A stretch of DNA of 32,063 nucleotides, taken from positions 1 through 32,063 of the forward strand of contig NZ_AFWF01000273.1 in assembly GCF_000222605.1 (NCBI RefSeq). Direction: 5' to 3'. Every line of letters starts with the position of its first letter. Positions within the stretch are counted from its first letter, which is position 1. Source of the DNA: Vibrio ichthyoenteri ATCC 700023 (GTDB taxonomy: Bacteria > Pseudomonadota > Gammaproteobacteria > Enterobacterales > Vibrionaceae). Of this stretch, positions 16,491-23,824 are shown piece by piece. A model generated the notes under the pieces. The model ran no database searches. It was not told where the DNA came from and worked only from the letters and a program-made list of their open reading frames with translations. Position numbers and translations under genes: made by a program.

Positions 16491-17572
16491 TTATAGGATT
16501 TCTGGCTTTTGTATCTCATTGAGATTACGCAGCTCTCTTGGTAGCTTAGTCAGGCTCTTACAACCTGTTTTAGTAATGACGAGCGTGTCTTCTACGCGCG
16601 CGCCACCGATACCATTTAAATACACGCCCGGCTCAATGGTTAATACCATACCGACCTCTAAGATTGCCTGACTGCTTGCGGTTAACAGCGGGAATTCATG
16701 ACCTTGCAACCCCACACACCGTGGCCTAAACCATGACAAAAAGCCTCACCGTATCCTTTGTTGGAGAGATATTCTCGTACCGCAACATCAACACTCGCCG
16801 CACTCATGCCTGGGCGCAGCATCTCTACCCCCAATTGTTGTGCGCGATGCACTGCCGTAAATAAATCTTGTAACTCAACCGAGACGACACCCGTACTAAA
16901 AGTGCGCGTAACATCCGAATGATAACCCTTGTAAACCACACCAAAATCAATGGTAATTAGCTCGCCGTCACCAATGACGCGATCCGAAGGACGACCATGG
17001 GGCAATGCGCCACGTTCACCCGATACCACAATCAAAAAATCAATACTGTCAGCCCCTAGCATGCGGGCATGGAACTCAAGATGGGCCGCTAGTTGGTGCT
17101 CACTCATACCAAAGTGAAAATCCGCTAAACCAAGTTCGATCGCCGCCTCGGTAATTTCGCACGCTTTGGCTATCAAGGTTATTTCTTGCGCGCTTTTACA
17201 ACACCGCATCGGTGAAATCACATCATGGGTCGGCACCAATCGCTGGGATAACCCTTTCTGTAGTCCTTCAAACTCTTGATAACTCAACGCATGTGCTTCA
17301 AAACCTAACCGTTCGATACCATGAACATTGAGCCGATGCTGCAACGTATTCAACCAGCCCATTTCATCGGTACAAACACGGTGGCAATGTGGGCTCTGCT
17401 CCGCGACTTGATGCCAATATTTACCGCCAACGAGTAGCTCAGCCCCCGCTTGCGTTAGCAATAAATGACCACCACTGCCGGTGAAGCCACTAAGGTAACG
17501 CTTATGATGGTTATCGCTAATAAGCAACGCATCAAACTGCGCATGATACCGCTCTAGGTTGAATGTACGCAT
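16491..17572 (-). pseudogene. M24 family (Xaa-Pro type) aminopeptidase, frameshifted
   Basis: The gene reads in one frame from the ATG at 17572 (GGGGAG six bases upstream) to HGLGHGV, then in another frame with GLQGHEFPLL, TIEPGVYLNG and ARVEDTLVIT to the stop at 16491. Removing two bases from the run at 16710-16720 (minus strand GGTGTGTGGGG) restores a continuous 359-residue M24 peptidase. The first frame alone ends after 298 codons counted from the longest start and keeps the Asp, Asp and His metal ligands (IDFG, HSDVTRTF, HGLGHG) but loses both Glu ligands, so it should be inactive. The cause could be a GT-repeat slip, a sequencing error or, less likely, programmed frameshifting. It lies between the PTS IIC gene and the M42 gene. 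Confidence 0.85.
16710..16720 (-). other. Site of the M24 frameshift (GT-repeat)
   Basis: The minus strand reads GGTGTGTGGGG. The family motif HGVG requires GGTGTGGGG, so one GT/TG dinucleotide appears extra. Confidence 0.75.
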
Positions 17573-17644
17573 TAGCATCTCCCCGCTTAGAAAGAATCTG
17601 ATCCCGCGGATGGAACATCATTGGGATCAGATTGGTTTACGATT

Positions 17645-17729
17645 GAACTAAGTTAGCTATAGAACCAAGTTAGCTATCGAACTATGTTGCTTATCGAACT
17701 AAATTACTTATCGAGCCGGGTTAGAAATC
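17645..17729. repeat. Five degenerate 17-bp tandem repeats at the end of PTS IIC
   Basis: Five consecutive 17-base units begin with GAAC or GAGC and mostly end in TATC (first unit GAACTAAGTTAGCTATA). Copies 1-4 are intergenic. Copy 5 (17713-17729) includes the IIC stop codon and last codons, so the array looks like expansion of the gene's 3' end. Confidence 0.7.
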
Positions 17730-19064
17730 GAGCCCTAGTTCATCAAGTAGTTCATCGTCTTTCTTACTGAATACCGATTTCTTCTCTTTTTCCGCTTCAA
17801 CTTGCGCTTCACGGATCATTTCTTGTTTATCCATAATTCTGAAGAACGGATAGTAAACACAGAAAGAAGCCATTATCTGCACTACTTGAACAAACGGTGT
17901 TCTCCAGTCAAAAGCTGTTAAATAACCTTCAAAGAACAATGGTAGATACGGTGGATCAAAGAACGGTTTTGCTAGGAAGCCATATTTCATCAGTACTAGC
18001 GGGAAGATACCGATAAGCGAGCCACCAAAGACAAACGGAATAAATAGAATCGGGTTTAAGATGATTGGCGCACCAAACAACACCGGTTCGTTAATACCAA
18101 ATAGACTCGGCACCAAAGAAACCTGGCCCACTTTTCGATAGCGCTGTGTTTTGGCAATCATCATCGCGATAACCAAACCTAACGTCACCCCAGAACCGGT
18201 AAAGTTAACAAAGGCTGAGAAGGTACCACCGGTTACAAAGTGAGGTAGCTCTTCTGCCAATGTTTTCGCCGCAATGTTTTCCGACAGATATTGGACAAAA
18301 ATAGGCGATAGGATCGGGCTTAAAACCGCAGAGTGAATACCAAAGAACCAGAACAACAGACGCAGCATGATAACGAACCACACTACCCATAAGTTATCCA
18401 AGCTACCAACCACCGGCGCAAGTACTTCCATCAAGATTTCTGGAACCAGTAAACCACCGGTGAAATCAGCAACAAAGTAGCGGATTGAGATAAACAACAC
18501 TGCAATAAATGCCGTTGGTGTGATCAATTCAAATGAGCTTGAAACAAAATCAGGCACGCCTTCAGGCATTCTGATCACCAGTTTTCGCTCGGTAAAGAAC
18601 CGATATATTTCCACACTGGCAATCGCTACAAAAATCGCTGTAAATAGACCTTTTGAGTCAAAGAAGCGAATATCAAGCGAGCCATCGGGGTTCACCGTGG
18701 TGGTCAATATCAGATAGGAGAAGAGCGACAAGGCTATCGCACCAACGGTATATATTTTGTACCCTTCGCTCAAGAAGTAAGCGATAGCGATAACGGTATA
18801 TATTGCAATAAAGCCGAGCGAGAATTTGATTAATAGGTCGATCAAGTAAGTGTTATTGATAAACCATTCTTGTACCGCAGCTGAATCTGAAAATACGTTC
18901 TTCAGTGCTTTTAATGGATATGCCATCGAGCCGAGCAGTAATATAGGGGTCAGTACGACCATGCCTTTTTTTACGGCACTCAGATGGACTTGCTTATCTA
19001 TTTTTTCTGCTATTGGCAGCAATATACTACTCAGCAGTTTTTCAAAAGAAGCAAACAGGCTCAT
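17721..19064 (-). CDS. PTS lactose/N,N'-diacetylchitobiose/cellobiose-family EIIC component
   Basis: A 447-residue membrane permease of the CelB/ChbC class with about ten hydrophobic segments. Family landmarks are the N-terminal amphipathic MSLFASFEKLLSSILLPIAEKI, FWFFGIHSAVLSPI, NFTGSGVTLGL, and PSLFGINEPVLFGAPIILNP (the substrate-binding signature with His/Glu/Asn). The acidic C terminus ends DDELLDELGLDF. It imports a disaccharide or related glycoside with phosphorylation by the adjacent EIIB. AAAGG lies eight bases before the ATG. Gene order IIB-IIC-M24-M42 on the minus strand suggests one operon. Whether the substrate is a plain sugar is open, given the peptidases. Confidence 0.92.
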   Translation of the reverse strand: MSLFASFEKLLSSILLPIAEKIDKQVHLSAVKKGMVVLTPILLLGSMAYPLKALKNVFSDSAAVQEWFINNTYLIDLLIKFSLGFIAIYTVIAIAYFLSEGYKIYTVGAIALSLFSYLILTTTVNPDGSLDIRFFDSKGLFTAIFVAIASVEIYRFFTERKLVIRMPEGVPDFVSSSFELITPTAFIAVLFISIRYFVADFTGGLLVPEILMEVLAPVVGSLDNLWVVWFVIMLRLLFWFFGIHSAVLSPILSPIFVQYLSENIAAKTLAEELPHFVTGGTFSAFVNFTGSGVTLGLVIAMMIAKTQRYRKVGQVSLVPSLFGINEPVLFGAPIILNPILFIPFVFGGSLIGIFPLVLMKYGFLAKPFFDPPYLPLFFEGYLTAFDWRTPFVQVVQIMASFCVYYPFFRIMDKQEMIREAQVEAEKEKKSVFSKKDDELLDELGLDF

Positions 19065-19136
19065 ATAAATAACCTTTCTTCATTATAATAATGGGTATTG
19101 GCAACCACGCGCCGATGTAGGGAGAGGCGTGACAAC

Positions 19137-19478
19137 TTACTCAGTTAAACTCATTTGATGTTTTTTATGTGCAAGAAGTGCTTGTTTCAACACAGTTGCA
19201 CCATCCATCGCACCATATATTTCAGCAGAAAGAAGCACCGATGGCTTATTGTTTTCTAATGCAGACGCTTCAATCGCTTTATATTTATGGCTCAATTGAG
19301 GACCAACAAGAATCACTTCAAAGTTATTAATTTTTTCTGCTAATCGATCGACAGAAATAGCTTCTAACGTGAAGTCTTCCAAATTCAGTTTCTGACTGCC
19401 ATTGATCGTTTTTTTAATTTCTTCCATCATCATTGTAGTTGAAAAACCACCAGCACAAACTAGTAAAATCTTCATCAT
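19137..19478 (-). CDS. PTS lactose/cellobiose-family EIIB component
   Basis: A 113-residue cytoplasmic EIIB of the Lac/Cel type. Cys8 in ILLVCAGGFSTTMMM is the phosphorylation site, followed by the P-loop-like GFSTT turn; ILVGPQLSHKY is the conserved middle strand and loop. AAAGGAAAT precedes two adjacent ATGs (19478 and 19475), and either could start translation. It is upstream of the IIC gene by 72 bases and divergent from the IIA gene; the shared promoter region contains paired palindromes. Confidence 0.93.
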   Translation of the reverse strand: MMKILLVCAGGFSTTMMMEEIKKTINGSQKLNLEDFTLEAISVDRLAEKINNFEVILVGPQLSHKYKAIEASALENNKPSVLLSAEIYGAMDGATVLKQALLAHKKHQMSLTE

Positions 19479-19545
19479 TATTTCCTTTCTATTCGTATAT
19501 CAGATTCATATTAATTTACGCCTCAATTAACAGATATCTGGTCAA

Positions 19546-19583
19546 TTTCGTCAACGAAACTTGGTTTCACTAAATCAGTGAAA
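19546..19583. promoter_or_regulatory. Paired palindromes in the divergent PTS IIB/IIA promoter
   Basis: TTTCGT-CA-ACGAAA (19546-19559) and TTTCACT-AAATC-AGTGAAA (19565-19583) are perfect inverted repeats with centres about two helical turns apart. They are good candidates for operator sites of a dimeric regulator. Confidence 0.55.
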
Positions 19584-19635
19584 TCAACTTTCGTCGCTTT
19601 TTCCAAGACCTCTGATAGTGTGAATACATCGAACG

Positions 19636-19648
19636 AAATCAGTGAAAT
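19636..19648. promoter_or_regulatory. Repeat of the palindrome half near the PTS IIA start
   Basis: AAATCAGTGAAAT is an exact second copy of 19572-19584, 64 bases away and just before the ribosome binding site of the IIA gene. It could act as an auxiliary operator. Confidence 0.45.
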
Positions 19649-19662
19649 TCAAGGAACACCCC

Positions 19663-20019
19663 ATGAGCAATACCCAAGAAATGAATGAAGATTTTGAAAA
19701 AGTCATAATCTCTATCGTGAGTTATTCAGGCGAAGCAAAGGGCTATGCTTATGAGGCTCTATCACTATCTGAAGAAGGTAGATTTGACGAAGTTGAAGCG
19801 ATGATGGAGCAATGCAACGTCAGCGTTCGTAAAGCCCACGCAGTGCAAACTGATCTTATCCGTCAGGAAATTTGTGGTGAGAAAATCGTGGTGAGCATGA
19901 TTATGGTTCACGCCCAAGACCACTTAATGACGACACTTTCTGAGCGCGAACTTATCCGTAAGATGATTGAACAAAACCGTCGTTTACACCGTTTAGAACA
20001 AGCGTTGCTGAATAAATAA
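19663..20019 (+). CDS. PTS lactose/cellobiose-family EIIA component
   Basis: A 118-residue all-helical EIIA-Lac/Chb protein that accepts phosphate from HPr and passes it to EIIB. The active segment MIMVHAQDHLM contains His83 (phosphate acceptor) and Asp86, which matches the metal-binding Asp that stabilises the trimer in relatives. The ATG at 19663 has AAGGA eight bases upstream. A GTG at 19642 would add seven residues but lies within a repeated operator-like element. It begins the plus-strand half of the frv-like locus and is followed by the C-S lyase gene. Confidence 0.93.
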   Translation: MSNTQEMNEDFEKVIISIVSYSGEAKGYAYEALSLSEEGRFDEVEAMMEQCNVSVRKAHAVQTDLIRQEICGEKIVVSMIMVHAQDHLMTTLSERELIRKMIEQNRRLHRLEQALLNK

Positions 20020-20083
20020 CTCTCTTCCCCCCGAGAGTTATTGCTCCTGCAGTAATGCTGGCGCGGCGATGACAGTCGCCGCG
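20015..20083 (+). other. Two hairpins between PTS IIA and the C-S lyase gene
   Basis: Hairpin one pairs AATAACTCTC (20015-20024) with GAGAGTTATT (20033-20042). Hairpin two pairs CGCGGCGA (20062-20069) with TCGCCGCG (20076-20083) and is followed by TCTTTCT. Both stems are perfect. They may attenuate or process the transcript between the two genes. Confidence 0.45.
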
Positions 20084-20116
20084 TCTTTCTCCCCTTCCTT
20101 GCTTAGGAACTGCGCG

Positions 20117-21313
20117 ATGAGTTTTGATTTTTCAGCCCCTACCGACCGCCTCAATACTTATTCTACCCAATGGGACTATGTCGGCGACCGATTTGGTTGT
20201 TCAGACCTATTACCGTTCACCATTTCCGATATGGACTTTGCCTGCGCACCTTGTATTACAAATGCCTTACAGCAACGCTTAGACCATGGTGTTTTTGGTT
20301 ATAGCCGTTGGAACCATACTGATTTTAAACACTCTATTTGCCATTGGTTTTCCAGCCAATATCAAACCGAATTAAACCCTGAAAGTTTGGTCTATGGCCC
20401 CTCGGTGATGTACATCATCTCGCGCTTGATCCAACTATGGTCAAACCCTGGCGATGGCATTCTCTATTTCGATCCCGCTTATGACGCATTCAAACCCATC
20501 ATAGAAAGCGCCGACCGTATCGCCATACCAAGCCCACTTGAGGCCGTGCCACCTAGCGACCCAGTTTCACCGCACAGTCACTACCAAATCAATTGGTCTT
20601 TACTTGAACAACAAGCCGCTGATCCACGCTGCCGCCTGCTGCTTTTATGCAATCCGCACAACCCAACAGGAAAAGTTTGGACTAAAGAAGAGCTCACGCG
20701 AATAGCTGACATTGCTCAACGTCACGATCTCAAAGTGATCAGTGATGACATTCATATGGACATTTGCTTTGAGCCTTACACGCCTTGGCCAAAAATAGCG
20801 AAAGATCACCGATGGGCATTAGTCAGTTCGGCGTCTAAATCCTTTAACGTACCGGCGCTCAGTGGCGCTTACGCCGCTATCGGTTGCGAGCAGACCAAGC
20901 ACGAATATTTGAATATATTGAAATTGACCGACGGGCTCTCCTCCCCCGCTATTTTGGGGGTCATTGCCACGATGACGGCCTATCAAGAAGGAGCGCCTTG
21001 GCTCATTGCTCTCAAAAAGTATTTACGCGATAACTTAGAATGGGTGGCAAAACGACTCAATGCTGAATTTCCCGAGCTCAACATTTGTCCACCGCAAGGA
21101 ACCTATTTAGCGTGGATTGATCTTTCGCCATTGAACATCGATATGGATGCTCTACAACACGCATTGATTCACGATCACAAAATAGCCATTATGCGCGGTG
21201 ACGCCTACGGCCCTTTAGGGCGCAACCATTTACGGTTTAATGTGGGTTGCCAACGCAGCAAAGTGGACAAAGGTTTGAATGGATTAATCAACGCGATCCA
21301 CTCACTAAGATAA
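20117..21313 (+). CDS. PatB/MalY-type PLP-dependent C-S beta-lyase
   Basis: A 398-residue fold-type I PLP enzyme of the MalY/PatB class. Such enzymes cleave cystathionine or other S-conjugates of cysteine to a thiol, pyruvate and ammonia. Motifs are PFTISDMDFACAPCI near the N terminus, LLCNPHNPTGKVW, SDDIHMDI and SSASKSFNVPALSGAYAA with the PLP lysine at 241, then LRFNVGC near the end. The ATG at 20117 has AGGA upstream; an in-frame ATG at 20069 lies inside a hairpin. Its link to a PTS and peptidases suggests degradation of a thio-conjugate entering through the PTS (inference). Confidence 0.9.
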   Translation: MSFDFSAPTDRLNTYSTQWDYVGDRFGCSDLLPFTISDMDFACAPCITNALQQRLDHGVFGYSRWNHTDFKHSICHWFSSQYQTELNPESLVYGPSVMYIISRLIQLWSNPGDGILYFDPAYDAFKPIIESADRIAIPSPLEAVPPSDPVSPHSHYQINWSLLEQQAADPRCRLLLLCNPHNPTGKVWTKEELTRIADIAQRHDLKVISDDIHMDICFEPYTPWPKIAKDHRWALVSSASKSFNVPALSGAYAAIGCEQTKHEYLNILKLTDGLSSPAILGVIATMTAYQEGAPWLIALKKYLRDNLEWVAKRLNAEFPELNICPPQGTYLAWIDLSPLNIDMDALQHALIHDHKIAIMRGDAYGPLGRNHLRFNVGCQRSKVDKGLNGLINAIHSLR

Positions 21314-21361
21314 GCATTCGCATTAAGGTGCTGCCGTTTCTGGAGTAAAAGATCTGTAAAT

Positions 21362-21399
21362 AAGCCCAATCACTTCATCGTGATTGGGCTTGTTTTTTT
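21362..21399 (+). terminator. Strong intrinsic terminator after the C-S lyase gene
   Basis: A perfect 12-bp stem (21362-21373 with 21380-21391), loop TTCATC, followed by G and seven T. It ends the IIA-patB transcription unit. Confidence 0.9.
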
Positions 21400-21436
21400 G
21401 TCTGCCAGTCACATTTTCGCCGGGATATCGGCATTG

Positions 21437-21459
21437 TTAATAACTTGAAAAGTTATTAA
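21437..21459. repeat. 23-base palindrome upstream of the brnQ leader
   Basis: TTAATAACTT, GAA, AAGTTATTAA: a perfect 10-bp inverted repeat with a three-base centre. Its role is unknown; it could be an operator for the brnQ promoter. Confidence 0.4.
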
Positions 21460-21627
21460 TTTCGATTTTTAGCCATAAAACCAGTCTTAAATACCAACTC
21501 CAAAACGAATGACAACAAAATTCACTCATTTGCAATTTCATGGTTGTATCAATAGCTACATCTTGGTTAGGGTAAAGAGCACCAAGACAATACATCCCTT
21601 GGTCACTTTCGATATTAAGGATCTCTC

Positions 21628-21723
21628 ATGTCAGCCACAGCGCAATCACAATTCGCTTTGAACCGCCTATCAGGCGTAGCGGCTGCGATCCTCCTGCTCT
21701 CTCTGAAACTGATTCAGGGCTGA
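21628..21723 (+). CDS. Leader peptide of the brnQ attenuator (Leu/Ile-rich)
   Basis: A 31-residue open frame starts at an ATG with AAGG eight bases upstream. Its C-terminal half reads AAAILLLSLKLIQG, with five Leu and two Ile codons clustered just before the stop. The stop codon lies within the first arm of the downstream hairpin series. Peptides of this kind act as sensors of charged branched-chain tRNAs: a ribosome stalled at these codons changes which hairpin forms. No function beyond regulation is expected. Confidence 0.8.
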   Translation: MSATAQSQFALNRLSGVAAAILLLSLKLIQG

Positions 21724-21805
21724 CAGGCTATATCTACAATTTCTGTCAGCTTGATAAGAAGCTGACGGGAATGTCATATCATATCTCTATTCCTTTCAGT
21801 TTTTT
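21719..21805 (+). promoter_or_regulatory. Transcription attenuator upstream of brnQ (segments 1-4)
   Basis: Three mutually exclusive hairpins are visible. Hairpin 1:2 pairs 21719-21726 with 21743-21750 (8 bp, perfect). Hairpin 2:3, the antiterminator, pairs 21743-21752 with 21759-21768 (10 bp, one wobble). Hairpin 3:4, the terminator, pairs 21762-21772 with 21789-21799 (one mismatch, one wobble) and is followed by six T. This is the classical leader-peptide attenuator layout and predicts higher brnQ expression when Leu or Ile is short. Confidence 0.8.
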
Positions 21806-21830
21806 CAAGCAAAACTAAAAAGGAACCACC

Positions 21831-23150
21831 ATGTTAAGCGCACGCAACATCGCCGCTTTAGGCTTTATGACTTTCGCCATGTATTTAGGCGCTGGTAACC
21901 TTATTTTTCCACCTTTTCTAGGATACCAAGCAGGTGAAAACTTCCTGAGCGGAATGTCGGGCTTTCTATTAACTGGGGTTGGCCTTCCGGCAATGGCGCT
22001 CGTCATGGTGGCGATGGTGAATGGTTCAGACAAACTGACCGCGGCATTACCTAAATCATTAGCCACCAGTTTTTGGGTTATGGTGTTTATTGTTATTGGC
22101 CCAGCATTCGTGATCCCACGTGCCATTACCGTCGCCTATCAATTTAGTTTCGCCCCCATTTTTGCTGAGGCCGCTTTAGTGCCATTTACCATCGCTTTCT
22201 GTGCTATCACTATTGTGTTTGCACTCTACCCTGGCAAATTAATTGATAACTTAGGCAAAATACTAACACCGGCATTAATGACCATCTTGATCGTGATGTC
22301 GGTGACAGCACTGATTTACCCTGCCGGAGAGTTGACCCGAGCAAGCGGCCCCTATGTAAACAGTGCATTTGCCGAAGGCCTAACCCAAGGTTACATGACT
22401 ATGGACGCACTAGGCTCAATAGGCTTTGGGTGGATTATCTTTCGTGCAATTCGCAGTATGGGTGTGGATTGCCCCAAAGCAACCGCCAAATACACCTTGA
22501 TTGCGGCTTTGATGTACGCAGTTGCCATGGCGTTTGTCTACATTTCATTGTCTTACATTGGCTCAACAAGTTCGTATTTAGGCGCTGAATTCACCAATGG
22601 TGGCGACATTCTAACCGCCTTCACCTTCACTCATTTTGGCGCGTTTGGCTCAATATTATTGGGCGCGGTAATGGTATTGGCTTGCTTAACTACGGCCATT
22701 GGCGTGACGACGGCTGGGAGTGAGTTTTACGACAACACCTTTGTTAAAGTAAACTATAAAACATGTGTTATCACCACGATGTTGCTAGCTGGATTGATAG
22801 CCAACGTCGGTTTAGAACAACTGCTGGCAATTACTTTACCTGCCGTGGTTGTATTACATCCAGTCGCGATTGCATTAATGCTCATGGCACCCGTTCGCAC
22901 AAAAATGTCACAGCGGATGGTCATCACGACCACATTAACAGCGCTGATCTTTGGCGGTGTTGACGCGTTGCATATTCTCGATTACATGCCAGAAGCGTCC
23001 AACCAATGGCTGAATGACCACATGCCTTTGTACGCCTACTTCGCCAGTTGGATTGTGCCAACCGGCATCCTCATATTATCGGCCTTAATGATAAACAAGT
23101 ACTCGAAAACCTTCCAACACGAGAGTGGTTACAGTAAAACCTCGAATTAA
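21831..23150 (+). CDS. brnQ: BrnQ branched-chain amino acid:cation symporter
   Basis: A 439-residue inner membrane carrier with about 12 hydrophobic segments (LIVCS family) that imports Leu, Ile and Val with Na+ or H+. Recognisable blocks are FAMYLGAGNLIFPPFLGYQAG near the N terminus (split around residue 24), GPAFVIPRAITVAY, GYMTMDALGSIGFGWI and LACLTTAIGVTTAGSEFY. AAGGA lies seven to eight bases before the ATG. Expression is probably controlled by the upstream Leu/Ile attenuator. A perfect 12-bp stem terminator follows. Confidence 0.95.
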   Translation: MLSARNIAALGFMTFAMYLGAGNLIFPPFLGYQAGENFLSGMSGFLLTGVGLPAMALVMVAMVNGSDKLTAALPKSLATSFWVMVFIVIGPAFVIPRAITVAYQFSFAPIFAEAALVPFTIAFCAITIVFALYPGKLIDNLGKILTPALMTILIVMSVTALIYPAGELTRASGPYVNSAFAEGLTQGYMTMDALGSIGFGWIIFRAIRSMGVDCPKATAKYTLIAALMYAVAMAFVYISLSYIGSTSSYLGAEFTNGGDILTAFTFTHFGAFGSILLGAVMVLACLTTAIGVTTAGSEFYDNTFVKVNYKTCVITTMLLAGLIANVGLEQLLAITLPAVVVLHPVAIALMLMAPVRTKMSQRMVITTTLTALIFGGVDALHILDYMPEASNQWLNDHMPLYAYFASWIVPTGILILSALMINKYSKTFQHESGYSKTSN

Positions 23151-23166
23151 ACAGCGCTGAAACAAA

Positions 23167-23199
23167 AAGGCGTTAGCAAATGAACTCTGCTAACGCCTT
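23167..23199. terminator. Hairpin between brnQ and the small CxxC gene
   Basis: A perfect 12-bp stem, AAGGCGTTAGCA (23167-23178) with TGCTAACGCCTT (23188-23199), is preceded by five A, so it carries a T-run on the minus strand. It likely terminates the minus-strand gene and probably also brnQ. Confidence 0.75.
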
Positions 23200-23208
23200 G
23201 ATTCTAAG

Positions 23209-23230
23209 TGCATCATATTTGAATGATGCA
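23209..23230. repeat. Small hairpin downstream of the CxxC gene
   Basis: TGCATCAT (23209-23216) pairs perfectly with ATGATGCA (23223-23230) around ATTTGA. It has no T-run and may simply protect the mRNA end. Confidence 0.45.
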
Positions 23231-23244
23231 ACTACACTAACTGA

Positions 23245-23640
23245 TTACTCTTCAATTGACTCTTCATCTTGAATATCACAGTCAGTACAGCTTTGTAGCG
23301 CAATTTCATGTTCAAAGACTGCCACAGTGTTGCCTTCCGCTAAAAGCTCAGCGATTTCATCTGCCACTTCTTTTTCATCATCCGCTTCAATTTGCCCCTC
23401 TAGCTCTTCTTCAGAGTAACCGTAGAAGTTCAGTAACAGATAGTCACGCGCTTCTGCCGCAGTACAGGTAACATTTACAGATAAATCAGCTTCAACGTTG
23501 CCTTCTGCAAGAATTGCCGTTACTTGCGCAAGAACATCTTCTTTCATGGTTGCCGTTAGCCAACCAAGATCGACGTTTACTTGCGTTTTTTTACAGCCAA
23601 AACAAGGTAGTTTCTGAAAGTAGTATTGAAAGTTAGTCAT
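23245..23640 (-). CDS. Small acidic protein with two CxxC motifs, function unknown
   Basis: A 131-residue protein I do not recognise. A CxxC pair lies near each end (Cys13/Cys16 in PCFGCKK and Cys118/Cys121 in SCTDCDIQ), suggesting a metal site or thiol chemistry. The middle is acidic, with runs such as EEELEGQIEADDEKE and EIAELLAEGN; the duplicated pattern AILAEGNVEADLSVNVTC and AELLAEGNTVAVFEHEI hints at an internal repeat of about 50-60 residues. There is no signal peptide or membrane segment. The ribosome binding site is weak (AAGAAG). It is a single gene, convergent with brnQ. Codon use looks native. Confidence 0.7.
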   Translation of the reverse strand: MTNFQYYFQKLPCFGCKKTQVNVDLGWLTATMKEDVLAQVTAILAEGNVEADLSVNVTCTAAEARDYLLLNFYGYSEEELEGQIEADDEKEVADEIAELLAEGNTVAVFEHEIALQSCTDCDIQDEESIEE

Positions 23641-23824
23641 AGGAAAATTCTTCTTTAAGTTTTATATAGCAAGATTATGCGTGTTTTTTAGCAAAATACT
23701 ATCTCTAATACCAGTGCGTCTTTCTTTGACAACAAGAGTCGTGTTGTCGGCTCATCGCTGATCGTCCATCGCTTGCGTCCGTATCAATTACCGCCTGACA
23801 AATTAATCGACTTGGATATAAAAC

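Noticed and set aside
16491-16739. Independent small gene at the 3' part of the M24 locus
   Set aside because: Its sequence continues the M24 fold exactly where the first frame breaks, so it is a fragment of one gene.
17645-17729. CRISPR-like array
   Set aside because: Units are adjacent with no spacers, degenerate, and overlap a gene end, so it is a simple tandem repeat.
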